This document shows positions 52,106 to 60,832 of a stretch of 64,000 bases of DNA, piece by piece; the stretch's first letter is position 1; each line of letters opens with the position of its first letter. A program made the translations under genes and the position numbers. The notes beneath the pieces are model-generated. The model did no database searches, had not been told where the DNA came from, and was given only the letters and a program-made list of their open reading frames with translations. Source of the stretch: Pseudoduganella guangdongensis (GTDB lineage Bacteria; Pseudomonadota; Gammaproteobacteria; Burkholderiales; Burkholderiaceae_D); NCBI RefSeq assembly GCF_009857475.1, contig NZ_WWCJ01000019.1:1-64000 (forward strand), written 5' to 3'.

Positions 52106-53620
52106 TCAGCCCTCGTAACGCAGCACGTAGCTGCCGGCCACCAGGTGCTGACCCGACTCCAGCACGCATGCCTCGTCGCCCACCTGGCCGATCAGCTGCA
52201 TGCCGGCATCGAGCCGGTACAAGGCCTGCGACTCCGACAGCCGGCGAATGGACAAGCCCTGCGCGCTCGCTTCGCAACTGAAAGCCTTGCGCGACAACCC
52301 CAGGCGGTCGGGACTCGACGGCGTGGCCGCCTCCAGCATCCACGGCTGGTCCAGCACCCGCAGCGCCGACAGGGCCGGCATGCTGCGCCCGAATTCCAGC
52401 GCGCCGCCCGGCAGCAAAGGCATGGCGATCGGATGGGGCAGGGCCAGCAGCGCCAGGTAGCGGTCGCGCATTTTTTCCGGCGCCGCTTGCAGCTGGATGG
52501 CGCGCCCCGCCGGCGCCGCCGCCAGCGTGGCCGGCAGGGTAATCGCCTGGCGTCCGCTGGCTGACACGGCATGCAGGCTGTCATCGCCAGCGGCGACGAC
52601 GGTCAGTGCGCGCTCGGCGTCGGCATTGCGGCCAATGGCGAGGCCTGGCGCGAAAGGAATGTGCAAGGCAAGCGCCCCGGTGCTGCGATACAAGCTCAAT
52701 CGCGGCACCGCCAGCGCCACCAGGGTAAGCCGCTGCAGTGCGCCCGGCGCAAACGTGGCGTCGCTTTCGCCCGCCCGCGTTCCGGCAGCGGCGGCGCGCG
52801 TCGGCGCGGGCCGGGCCTGGGGCAGCGCCGTTTCATCGCCCGGCTGGGCGGCGCGCGGCTGCCAGACTGCAGGGGCAGCGGCGGCCGCCGGCTTGGCCGA
52901 GGCAGGAGCGCCCGCCGCGCGCGTCACTTTCAGCAGCAGGCGTGGACCGTGGCCGCCCTTGGCGCACAAGGCGTAAGCGCCCAGGCTCGCATCGAAGACG
53001 CAATCCAGCACATCCTTGGGGCGTACCTGCACGATCAGATCCGCATCCGGCCCGTCATTCACCAGCAAGACGCCGCCCTGCTCGCCAAACGGCCAGCCCG
53101 GCGCCGGCAGGCCGCCCGCCCCGCCGAGCAAGGCCAGGCGCTGGCCCGCGTACACGGCGCAAGCGGGCTTCCACACCGCCCCATCGCGCGATGTGGCGAT
53201 ATTGAACAGCGCCTTCTCGCCGCTGGACGGCAGATACACGGCATGCCCGAAACGCACCGCAATTTCGCCGGGCGCCAGTTGCTCGTCGCCCGCCACGTCG
53301 TAGCGGACATCCTCGCTGCCCAGCAGGTCGCCAAAGTCCTTCTGGTGCAGCGTTGCCAGTGTCTCGGCCAGCTCGCGCGCCCGGTTGCCCCGGGTCAGGT
53401 GGTAGTCGTCGTCCACATCGTCCTGCGGAAGGCGCAGCTGGATGTGGGAAAAACAGCGGACCGCCGACCGCCCGCGCAGCTCGCGCGGGGAACGCTCCAG
53501 CAAGTCGCGCAGCAAGGGCCGGCGCGAAAACAGCGCAAAGCCGGGCGCCTGCCAGATCGCCTCGGCATTGAATACGTCCGGAATGCGGTCCAGGACTTCG
53601 TGTTGCACATAGGTGGGCAT
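52106..53620 (-). CDS. FHA-like C-terminal domain protein
   Basis: 504 residues from ATG 53620 (GAGGAGTAACACC ribosome site); an upstream in-frame Met is inside the SEDS gene. The first 250 residues are beta-rich and unassigned; an Ala/Pro linker follows; the last 110 residues show G-A-L-E-F-G-R-S, then G-L-S-R-K-A-F-S-C-E and a C-terminal G-S-Y-V-L-R-Y, an FHA fold with the Arg and Ser of the pThr pocket but Lys-Ala for the usual x-His. Second phospho-reader of the cluster. Weaker call than the neighbouring FHA protein. Confidence 0.72.
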   Translation of the reverse strand: MPTYVQHEVLDRIPDVFNAEAIWQAPGFALFSRRPLLRDLLERSPRELRGRSAVRCFSHIQLRLPQDDVDDDYHLTRGNRARELAETLATLHQKDFGDLLGSEDVRYDVAGDEQLAPGEIAVRFGHAVYLPSSGEKALFNIATSRDGAVWKPACAVYAGQRLALLGGAGGLPAPGWPFGEQGGVLLVNDGPDADLIVQVRPKDVLDCVFDASLGAYALCAKGGHGPRLLLKVTRAAGAPASAKPAAAAAPAVWQPRAAQPGDETALPQARPAPTRAAAAGTRAGESDATFAPGALQRLTLVALAVPRLSLYRSTGALALHIPFAPGLAIGRNADAERALTVVAAGDDSLHAVSASGRQAITLPATLAAAPAGRAIQLQAAPEKMRDRYLALLALPHPIAMPLLPGGALEFGRSMPALSALRVLDQPWMLEAATPSSPDRLGLSRKAFSCEASAQGLSIRRLSESQALYRLDAGMQLIGQVGDEACVLESGQHLVAGSYVLRYEG

Positions 53621-53624
53621 GGTG

Positions 53625-55961
53625 TTACTCCTCGTTGGATGCGGCACTAAGCCCTAGCAGGGGGAGCAGGAAAAACAGCAAATGGCTGCCGCCGGCCGAG
53701 AGGAAGGACATGGGCTGCCCCATCACCGGCAGAATGGCCAGGTTGGTGGACCAGGACAGCAGCAGATGCCCGGCCACGAACGCCGCGCCGCCGCATAGCG
53801 CAAAGCAGCGGAAGCGGGCAGCCCAGGCCTGCTGGTAGGCGCGCGCGGCGCATGCCTGTTGATGCGCGCGCAGGGCTTGCCATAGCAGCGCAGCGAGGAA
53901 GGCGGCCTGCAGCAGCCAGAGCGCCAGCCCGGCAAGCAAGCCGTGGCGGTTGAGGAAGAAGGCCGGCGCGAAATCATCCTGCACGGCAGGGATGCCGCTC
54001 GCCGCGCCGGCCGGCAATCCCGCCGAGCGCAGGCCGAAACTGCTGTCGGCGCCCGCCAGCCCGCCCTGGGCAATGGCGCCGGCCGCGCGCAGCACCTGCT
54101 GGCCGGTGTGCGGATGTTCCCCGGGCGCCAGCCAGACCTGGAAGCGGTCGGCGTAGAAGCTGGAGGGCAGGGCAGCCGCGCCGCCGTTCTGCAACGCGCC
54201 GACGGCGCAGGCCGCCGCGCCCGCAGCGGCCACCATCAGGGCCGCCGCGAACCGCTGGCCGCTGGCGCAGGTATAGGCCAGCACGATGCCGGCCGCCCAA
54301 AGCAGGAGCAGGATGAGGGGCGAATAATCGTCCACCTGCACCAGTGCCAACGCCAGAAGCGCCAGGAAAAGCAGGACCGGCGCCGCCAGGGCCAGCCAGC
54401 GCGCCAGGACGGTGCTGTATTGCGGGCCGTTGTGCCAGGCAAAGCGCAGTGCCAGGCAGTGGGCCGTCATCGCGCTGAGGGCCAGCTTGGCCAGCTCCAC
54501 CGGCTGCAGGTCGAAGACGCCGGTCTCGTCGCCCCATAGCACTTGCGCCGCCAGTGCGGCCAGGGCCAGCGCGGCCAGCGCGAGCAAGGCAAGCTCCACG
54601 CCGCGCGGTGTGCCAGCCGCCGCGCGCCACGGCGCGGGCGCCAGGCGCCACAAGGCCAACGTCCCCAGGCCTGTCGCCAGCAGCGCGGTGGTCTTCTGGA
54701 AATAGCGCAAATCGCCGCCGCCCAGCCCCAGTTCAAGCTGCAGCAGCAAGCCGACGGCGAGAAGCAGCATGGCGCAGCCGTTCGCGCTGGTGCGAGCACC
54801 CGGCGCAGCCAGCCAGCTGGCAAGCGCCAGCGCCGCAAGCAGCAGGGAAGGCGCCGCCGCCACCGGTTGCCCCAAGCGTTGCAGCGCGATTGCCAGCAGT
54901 CCGCCGGCCAGCAGCGCCGCGGCGCATACGGCATGGGCAGCCCAGGCGAAGGCGCGCGCGCGCGGCGCCTGCGGCTGCCTGGTGCGCATATAAGCCGCGC
55001 CAGCGCCTGCCGCTGCCGCCACTGCCAGTACGAGCAGGAACGCCGCCTGCAGCGCCCCGCCGGGGCGGCCAGGCCAGAGGGCGCGCACTTGCCATCGCCA
55101 TGCCACTTGCGCCGGCAGCTCCACGCCGGGCGCGGAGAATTGCGGCGTGCGGCGCTGCGGATGCATGACAAGTGTGTCGCCTTGGGCGCCGGCACCAAGC
55201 TGCAGGCGCATGGCGCCAAACGCGATCGCCTGGACGCCATCCAGCGCGCGGGGCGCGTGTTCAAGGTCTGTGATGCGCAAGCTGCCGTCGCTTGCGCGCG
55301 TGATCGCCGCAGCATCGGGCAGCGCATCGGCGATGCCGATCCGGTTTCCGCAATGCAGGCTGCCGCCGAGGCTCAAAGCGCGCGCCACAGCCAGCGGCGC
55401 GGGCATGTGCTGGTTCCACCAAGCCGCGAGGCGCGCCGACCAGCGCGCGTCCGGGCACGCCGCTTGCGGCGCACCGTTGCGCAGCAAAAGCGCGCCGTCA
55501 TAAAGCCATGCGCTGCCTGCAAAGCTGAAAGCAACGCTGCCCTCCGGCGCAGGCAGGCGCGCGACACGGTTCCCGCCGGGCAGGGCCAGGTGATCGGCCG
55601 CAAGCGGCATGCTGGAAAGGCTCTCGGCCGCCCGTCCCGGGCGTAGCAATACCGGCGCCGGCGCGCGCGCAGGATCGGCAGCCAGCAGCCATCGGCCACT
55701 TGCAGAACGCTGGATGGCCGCCGGCGCCAAGGGTTCAAGCGACACCGAGTCACCGGCGGCCAGGCGCAGCGTCACCAGCTCCGGAACCCACATCGACGGG
55801 GCGCGGGCCATAGCACCCAACTGCAGCAGCGCGAGAAGCCCCAGCACCAGCCACATGCCGCGCCAGAAGAAGCGCGCAGCACGCGCCATCCCGGCCGCCT
55901 GCGCGGCGCCGGCCACGCGTTCCGCGCCGGTCTGGCGCAAGATCACGCGGCGCGCAGGCAT
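53625..55961 (-). CDS. SEDS-family (FtsW/RodA-like) protein with large extra periplasmic domain
   Basis: Up to 778 residues. TM1 near the start, about 260 residues of soluble beta-rich sequence, then about ten helices. SEDS motifs: F-D-L-Q-P-V-E-L-A-K-L, F-Y-A-D-R-F-Q-V-W-L-A-P-G-E, the acidic V-Q-D-D-F-A-P-A-F (position of the glycosyltransferase Asp) and the C-terminal G-Q-P-M-S-F-L-S-A-G-G-S-H-L, which matches the FtsW P-F-V-S-Y-G-G-S-S block. The usual Q-P-D-L-G-T is replaced by V-D-D-Y-S-P-L. A peptidoglycan polymerase relative, about 400 residues longer than RodA. Starts inside the upstream kinase gene. Confidence 0.85.
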   Translation of the reverse strand: MPARRVILRQTGAERVAGAAQAAGMARAARFFWRGMWLVLGLLALLQLGAMARAPSMWVPELVTLRLAAGDSVSLEPLAPAAIQRSASGRWLLAADPARAPAPVLLRPGRAAESLSSMPLAADHLALPGGNRVARLPAPEGSVAFSFAGSAWLYDGALLLRNGAPQAACPDARWSARLAAWWNQHMPAPLAVARALSLGGSLHCGNRIGIADALPDAAAITRASDGSLRITDLEHAPRALDGVQAIAFGAMRLQLGAGAQGDTLVMHPQRRTPQFSAPGVELPAQVAWRWQVRALWPGRPGGALQAAFLLVLAVAAAAGAGAAYMRTRQPQAPRARAFAWAAHAVCAAALLAGGLLAIALQRLGQPVAAAPSLLLAALALASWLAAPGARTSANGCAMLLLAVGLLLQLELGLGGGDLRYFQKTTALLATGLGTLALWRLAPAPWRAAAGTPRGVELALLALAALALAALAAQVLWGDETGVFDLQPVELAKLALSAMTAHCLALRFAWHNGPQYSTVLARWLALAAPVLLFLALLALALVQVDDYSPLILLLLWAAGIVLAYTCASGQRFAAALMVAAAGAAACAVGALQNGGAAALPSSFYADRFQVWLAPGEHPHTGQQVLRAAGAIAQGGLAGADSSFGLRSAGLPAGAASGIPAVQDDFAPAFFLNRHGLLAGLALWLLQAAFLAALLWQALRAHQQACAARAYQQAWAARFRCFALCGGAAFVAGHLLLSWSTNLAILPVMGQPMSFLSAGGSHLLFFLLPLLGLSAASNEE

Positions 55962-56896
55962 GGCCCCTCCGAATACGGAATGGCATCCAGCAGGCGACTG
56001 ATATGCAATGCATTGCGCGGACGGTCCGCCGGAGCCGGCGCCAGCAACGCCCTTAGCAAAGCCAGTGCCGGATCGAGCGCAGCAACGGGCAAAGCCGCCG
56101 CAAACCTGTCCTCATCCAGCGGCTGCAAGGTGGCGGGCAAACCGCCATGGCGCGCCAGCAGATCGGCAGCGCCGTCCGCCAGCCGCCCCCGGTACGCATC
56201 CCCGCACTCGGCACAGTAAGCAGGCGACTGCCCGCCCGTCACCACATAGAACAGCAAAGCCCCCAGGGCAAAATAGTCGCTGTGCGTTCCCGTGGCGTAG
56301 CCCCCGCCCGCAGCCGGGAAGAACTGTTCCGGCGCCTGCCACTGCGCGGTCCCGCAATAGCTATGCGGCTCCAGCGAAGCAAGCCGGCGGCTGGTGCCGA
56401 AGTCCGCCAGCTTCACCCGGTCCAGCCACGGATCGACCAGCACATTGGCCGGTTTCAGGTCGAGGTAGCGCCAGCCATACTGGTGTACCTTGGCCAAGGC
56501 CTGGTTAAGTTGCCGCATCCAGGCCAGGGCGCGCGGCAGCGGCGGCGCGCCGCAGGCCGCGCTATGGCGCGCCAGGTCCTGCCCCAGCAGCTCCAGCGCC
56601 TGCACCGGCAAGCCCTGGTGCCAGCCGCTATCCAGCAAACGCACGATATGGCACTCATCCCAGGGCTCCAGCGACTGGAGGAAAGCGATTTCCGCCTGCG
56701 CGCTCTGCACCCAGCGCGCACGCAAAGCGGGGGCGGCGCGCTCCATCTGCGCCGCGTTCACCAGTTTCAGCGCCACATCGCCCGAACCCGACGGCCCGCT
56801 GGCGCGCCACACCAGCCCATAAGCCGACCCGGCGATCGGCTCCAGCAGGCGGTACCGCCCCAATTCCAGTGTAATGATGTCGTCAGTTTGCGCCAT
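55943..56896 (-). CDS. Ser/Thr protein kinase (cytosolic)
   Basis: 317 residues from ATG 56896. Kinase domain fills the chain: G-S-A-Y-G-L-V, Lys44 (VALKLV), Glu69, catalytic loop Y-L-D146-L-K-P-A-N151 (Tyr-Leu replacing His-Arg, an 'RD-less' kinase), D165-F-G, A-P-E 188-190. Lacks a membrane helix and extracellular PASTA domain. The non-RD loop implies no activation-loop phosphorylation requirement. Its end overlaps the SEDS gene, so kinase and SEDS protein are co-translated, as in actinobacterial pknA/rodA loci. Confidence 0.9.
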   Translation of the reverse strand: MAQTDDIITLELGRYRLLEPIAGSAYGLVWRASGPSGSGDVALKLVNAAQMERAAPALRARWVQSAQAEIAFLQSLEPWDECHIVRLLDSGWHQGLPVQALELLGQDLARHSAACGAPPLPRALAWMRQLNQALAKVHQYGWRYLDLKPANVLVDPWLDRVKLADFGTSRRLASLEPHSYCGTAQWQAPEQFFPAAGGGYATGTHSDYFALGALLFYVVTGGQSPAYCAECGDAYRGRLADGAADLLARHGGLPATLQPLDEDRFAAALPVAALDPALALLRALLAPAPADRPRNALHISRLLDAIPYSEGPCLRAA

Positions 56897-56999
56897 GGTG
56901 TCCTCCACGCCACACTTGCGGGGGGACTTGGAAACTAAAACTTTGCCAAGACGTTGCCTTTAGGTAATATGGCCTCGACTACTACATGGAGTTGCAGGA

Positions 57000-57683
57000 A
57001 TGGCATTGCTAAAAAAACTACTGGCTTTCCGTGATCCACACCGCGCAGCGCGAGAAAGCCTGCACCGGCAAGCCATTGAACGCACCCGGCTCGACCCCCT
57101 GCAGAACGCTAAGGCCGGCAGCCGCGAGCTGATACGCATCGTCAGCGAACAATTGCATTCGCGTGGCGATACCCGCCCCGAATCCTTGTTGTGCGCACTC
57201 GGCGCGCTGGCCGGTTTCGCCTGCCAGGTCAGTGCCCGCACCAACGCCTTCGCCCACGGCATGCCGCAGCGCGACTACCTGGCCGAAGACCTGGGACTGC
57301 TACTGTTTGGGATGGAATATTCGGTATGGGGGCTGGTGGCCGGCGCCGCACGCCACAACGGCTGCCTGCAATTCCCCGAACCAGCGGAAATTTGGGCCCA
57401 TGTAGGAAAAACAGTCGGCACGCCGGAATTCGGGATTCCGCGCGTCCCCGGCCAGCACGCCGCGCGACAGCTGCCGGCGGACTACCTGCGCCTGTTCTGG
57501 CCCATGCTCAAACCCGTGATTGCGCGCTACTGCAGCAATCCGGCGCACTGGCCCATCATGTGTTCACTCGCTTTGCAGCAGGCGATTGAAAAAGTGCAGG
57601 GCAGGATCGACGCCGAAATGGCGATGCGGATGGCGCTCGAATCGGCGCTGCCCATGGCCCGTATCCACGCCGACTTCAGCTAG
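57000..57683 (+). CDS. Unknown protein divergent from the kinase
   Basis: 227 residues, cytosolic, helical, with A-L-G-A-L-A-G-F-A-C-Q-V and a Gly/Ala tract G-L-L-L-F-G-M-E-Y-S-V-W-G-L. No recognised domain. Divergent from the minus arm with a 103-nt shared promoter region, so probably regulated with it. Ends exactly at a bidirectional terminator. Confidence 0.7.
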   Translation: MALLKKLLAFRDPHRAARESLHRQAIERTRLDPLQNAKAGSRELIRIVSEQLHSRGDTRPESLLCALGALAGFACQVSARTNAFAHGMPQRDYLAEDLGLLLFGMEYSVWGLVAGAARHNGCLQFPEPAEIWAHVGKTVGTPEFGIPRVPGQHAARQLPADYLRLFWPMLKPVIARYCSNPAHWPIMCSLALQQAIEKVQGRIDAEMAMRMALESALPMARIHADFS

Positions 57684-57711
57684 AAAAAATGGGGTACGTC
57701 CCCATTTTTTC
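57683..57711. terminator. Bidirectional terminator between convergent genes
   Basis: GAAAAAATGGGG (57683-57694) and CCCCATTTTTTC (57700-57711) are perfect inverted copies around TACGT. Runs of A and T on both sides suit termination in both directions. The stem begins with the last base of one stop codon and ends directly before the other. Confidence 0.92.
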
Positions 57712-58155
57712 TTAGTCGTGGCGGTGGTGGCGGTGGCCATGGCCGCGACCGCGGTGGTGGTGGCGCTCACCGTAGTAGTAGGTCGGGCGCGATTCCACGT
57801 AGACCGGGGCCGGCTGGTAGTACACGCGCTGCGCCGGCTGGTAGTAGACGCGCGCTGGCGGGGTGTAATACACCGGGGCCGGTTCGTAGTAGACCGGGGC
57901 AGGCTGGGCGTAGACATGGGTCTGCACGTAGCCGCGACGGTGGTGGCGGCCGTCCGAACTCAGCGCATTGCCGACTGCCGCGCCTACCAGGCCGCCCACT
58001 ACGGCGCCGCTGCTGCCATTCTGGCTGCCAATTGCCGCGCCCAGCACAGCACCGGCGGCGGTGTTGAAGTCGCGGTCGCCAGCGGCAAAGGCGGCGGAGG
58101 AAGCGGTCAGGGCTGCACCCATCAGCATCAGCCCGGCAAATCGTTTGTTGAACAT
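57712..58155 (-). CDS. Glycine-zipper outer-membrane-type protein with Tyr/Pro and His repeats
   Basis: 147 residues, signal peptide (SSAAFAAG). Glycine-zipper 2TM domain (T-A-A-G-A-V-L-G-A-A-I-G then G-A-V-V-G-G-L-V-G-A-A-V-G-N-A), then P-A-P-V-Y-Y repeats and a terminal His/Arg tract (R-H-H-H-R-G-R-G-H-G). Envelope protein of the YMGG/SlyB-like type; the His tail might bind metal. Ribosome site AAGGGG. Confidence 0.85.
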   Translation of the reverse strand: MFNKRFAGLMLMGAALTASSAAFAAGDRDFNTAAGAVLGAAIGSQNGSSGAVVGGLVGAAVGNALSSDGRHHRRGYVQTHVYAQPAPVYYEPAPVYYTPPARVYYQPAQRVYYQPAPVYVESRPTYYYGERHHHRGRGHGHRHHRHD

Positions 58156-58352
58156 GGTAGGTCCCCTTGGTGGTCAGTTCTTGTAGCGTAGATTAGCCAC
58201 GCACAATTGCTTGCGCCATTGCATATACACATTCTTACAAACTCTGCATTCGCGAGAGATTTGTATCCTTAAGTTGCCCTTCCTGCAGAACATTTATAAA
58301 TAGGCTATTGTTTCAAGTTCCGAGCGAAACTTTACCTTCACACAGGAAACGC

Positions 58353-59786
58353 ATGAACCTCCGCAAGCCCGCCTTCTCCGCCTTGTTTACCTGCCTGCTG
58401 GCCGCAGGTTTCTCCGGCATCGCCAGCGCTGCCAGCCCGAACGATCCCGCCACCCTGGGCAAGTTGCGCGACGCCGCCATGCAAAGCGACTGGTCGTACC
58501 AGCGCCTGGAAGATATGACCGACCTGGTTGGTCCGCGCCTGTCGGGTTCCGCCGGCGACGCCGCAGCGGTTGAGCAAGTGGCCGCCGCCATGCGCGCCCT
58601 GGGCGCCAAGGTCACCCTGCAGCCGGTCAAGGTGCCGCATTGGGTGCGCGGAGAGGAGAAGGGCGAGCTGGTCGATTACAAAGGCCGGCCCGCCAATATC
58701 ACCCAGCGCGTGGTGCTGACCGCGCTCGGCGGTTCCGGCGCCACCCCGGCCAGCGGTCTGGTCGCGCCCATCGTCCGGGTGCGGGATTTCGACGAGCTGC
58801 AGGCCCGTGCCGCTGAAGTGAAAGGCGCCATTGTGCTGTTCGACGTCGTGTTCGACCAGGGCATGGCCGACCGCGGCCTGGCGGGCAACGCCTACGGCCA
58901 GGGCTCGCGCTACCGCAGCACCGGCCCGGCACGCGCCGCCGAACTGGGCGCCGTCGCTGCCCTGGTGCGTTCGGTCGGCGGCGCCGACTACCGCCTGCCG
59001 CACACCGGCGCCACCAATATGAAGGATGGCCAGCGCATCCCCGCCGCCGCCGTGACGGCCGAAGACGCCATGCTGATCGGCCGCCTGCTGAAGCGCGGCC
59101 CGGTCAAGCTGAAGCTGACGCTGACCCCGCAAATCCTGCCGGATGCCGACAGCTTCAATGTCATCGCCGACCTGCCGGGCAGCGAGAAACCGGAGGAAGT
59201 GGTGATCGTATCGGGCCACCTCGATTCCTGGGACCTGGGCACCGGCGCGCATGACGACGCCACCGGCGTGACCGCCTCGATGGGCGTGCTGCACACGATC
59301 AAGCAACTGGGCCTGCAACCGCGCCGCACCATCCGCATGGTGGCCTGGGCGAATGAGGAAAATGGCCTGCGTGGCGGCAACGCCTACTTCCAGGCCAACA
59401 AGGACAAGCTGGAAAAGCAGTACGCCGCCATTGAAAGCGACGGCGGCGCGGGCCGCACGTTCGGTGTCCAGGCGGGTATCCGCCGCGAAGCCGAGAAGTA
59501 TTTCGCCCCGCTGCAGAAAGCGCTGCTGCCGATCGGCGCGGGCGTACTTAACCGCCGCGACTCCGCTTCCGGCGCCGACGTGCACCAGCTCGAAGCCGGT
59601 GGCGTGCCGTCGTTCATGCCTTATGTCGACACCAGCGCCTACTTCGACTACCACCACACCCCGGCGGACACCTTCGATAAGGTCGACCCGCTGAACATGA
59701 AGCGCCACGTCGCGGTGCTGACGGCCCTGACCTGGTTCCTCGCCAACACCGACGACCCGATCGGCCGCGCCCCCGACCAGAAGTAA
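58353..59786 (+). CDS. M28 family exported aminopeptidase
   Basis: 477 residues from ATG 58353 (CAGGAAAC). Signal peptide (G-I-A-S-A-A-S). PA-type insert, then the zinc-peptidase core: V-S-G-H-L-D-S-W-D-L-G-T-G-A-H-D-D-A-T-G-V, W-A-N-E-E-N-G-L, E-S-D-G-G-A and Y-H-H-T-P-A-D-T, giving the His/Asp/Glu ligands of a two-zinc aminopeptidase. Degrades peptides in the periplasm or outside. No operon partner. Confidence 0.94.
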   Translation: MNLRKPAFSALFTCLLAAGFSGIASAASPNDPATLGKLRDAAMQSDWSYQRLEDMTDLVGPRLSGSAGDAAAVEQVAAAMRALGAKVTLQPVKVPHWVRGEEKGELVDYKGRPANITQRVVLTALGGSGATPASGLVAPIVRVRDFDELQARAAEVKGAIVLFDVVFDQGMADRGLAGNAYGQGSRYRSTGPARAAELGAVAALVRSVGGADYRLPHTGATNMKDGQRIPAAAVTAEDAMLIGRLLKRGPVKLKLTLTPQILPDADSFNVIADLPGSEKPEEVVIVSGHLDSWDLGTGAHDDATGVTASMGVLHTIKQLGLQPRRTIRMVAWANEENGLRGGNAYFQANKDKLEKQYAAIESDGGAGRTFGVQAGIRREAEKYFAPLQKALLPIGAGVLNRRDSASGADVHQLEAGGVPSFMPYVDTSAYFDYHHTPADTFDKVDPLNMKRHVAVLTALTWFLANTDDPIGRAPDQK

Positions 59787-59822
59787 TCGGCAGCCCGCCG
59801 CCAGGCGCGGCGGCGGGCGTGA

Positions 59823-60680
59823 TTACAGCGCGTTGAGCGGGATTTTGAGGTAGCGCACGCCGTTCTCTTCTGCTTCCGGCAGGTGGCCGGCACTGAGGTT
59901 GACCTGGATGGCGGGCAGGATCAGTACCGGCATTTGCAGCGTGGCGTCGCGCTGGCTGCGCATGGCGACGAACTCTTCTTCCGTGACGCCGTCGCGGATG
60001 TGGATGTTGCCGGCGCGTTGTTCGCCAACCGTGACTTCCCAGCGCGGCTCGCGCCCCGCCGGCGGGTAGTCGTGGCACATGAACAGGCGGGTTTCCGCCG
60101 GCAGGGCCAGCAGGCGGCGTACGGATTTATACAAGTCGCTGGCGCAGCCGCCGGGGAAGTCGCAGCGCGCGCTGCCGACGTCGGGCATGAACATGGTGTC
60201 GCCGACGAAGACCGCATCCCCCACCTGGTAGGCCATGTCGGCCGGCGTATGGCCCGGCACGTGCAGGGCGCGCGCTTCCAGCTTGCCGATCATGAAGACT
60301 TCGTCGGCCTGGAACAGGTGGCCGAACTGCGATCCGTCTTCCCTCTCTTCCTTGCGGTTGAAAATGGCGGCAAATGCGTGCTGCACTTTGCAAATGCCGG
60401 CGCCAATGCCGATCCGTCCGCCCAGCTTTTCCTGCAGGTAGGGCGCGGCCGACAGGTGGTCGGCGTGGGCGTGCGTTTCCAGCAGCCAGCGGACGTTCAA
60501 GCGGTGCTCGCGTACGAAGGCGATCAGCTTGTCGGCGGCGACCGTGGCGGTGCGGCCCGACTTGGGGTCGTAATCGAGCACCGAGTCGACAATTGCGCAA
60601 TCGCTGCCGTCTGCTTCATACACCACATAGCTGACGGTCGAGGTATTGGGGTCGTAAAAACCCTGGATCTGAGGCTTCAT
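59823..60680 (-). CDS. Persulfide-dioxygenase-like MBL hydrolase (ETHE1/Blh type)
   Basis: 285 residues. H70-A-H72-A-D74-H75 and P-G-H-T-P-A-D-M-A-Y, with M-C-H-D-Y near residue 200, form the single-iron site of ETHE1-like sulfur dioxygenases; the A-H-A-D-H spelling and chain length match the Blh group of plant-associated bacteria, which oxidise glutathione persulfide during sulfide stress. No BigR regulator or rhodanese gene adjoins. Confidence 0.88.
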   Translation of the reverse strand: MKPQIQGFYDPNTSTVSYVVYEADGSDCAIVDSVLDYDPKSGRTATVAADKLIAFVREHRLNVRWLLETHAHADHLSAAPYLQEKLGGRIGIGAGICKVQHAFAAIFNRKEEREDGSQFGHLFQADEVFMIGKLEARALHVPGHTPADMAYQVGDAVFVGDTMFMPDVGSARCDFPGGCASDLYKSVRRLLALPAETRLFMCHDYPPAGREPRWEVTVGEQRAGNIHIRDGVTEEEFVAMRSQRDATLQMPVLILPAIQVNLSAGHLPEAEENGVRYLKIPLNAL

Positions 60681-60832
60681 AGCAAATTAGTAGGTTGGAC
60701 CAAGCGCTGCCATTATAAAGAATCCTGATAAGGCGGGTGGGGCTTATGCGTTTTATGCTGTAAGCGTCGGGTGCGCGCGGCAATCCTGTCGCCATGCTAA
60801 GATTTTCGGGCAGTGCTGCGGAAGGAGTGTTC

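Noticed and set aside
46376-56896. Type VI secretion phospho-regulation (PpkA/Fha) as the explanation for kinase plus FHA genes
   Set aside because: No Tss, Hcp, VgrG, ClpV or PppA-like genes are visible, and the presence of SEDS and PBP proteins points to the cell wall instead.
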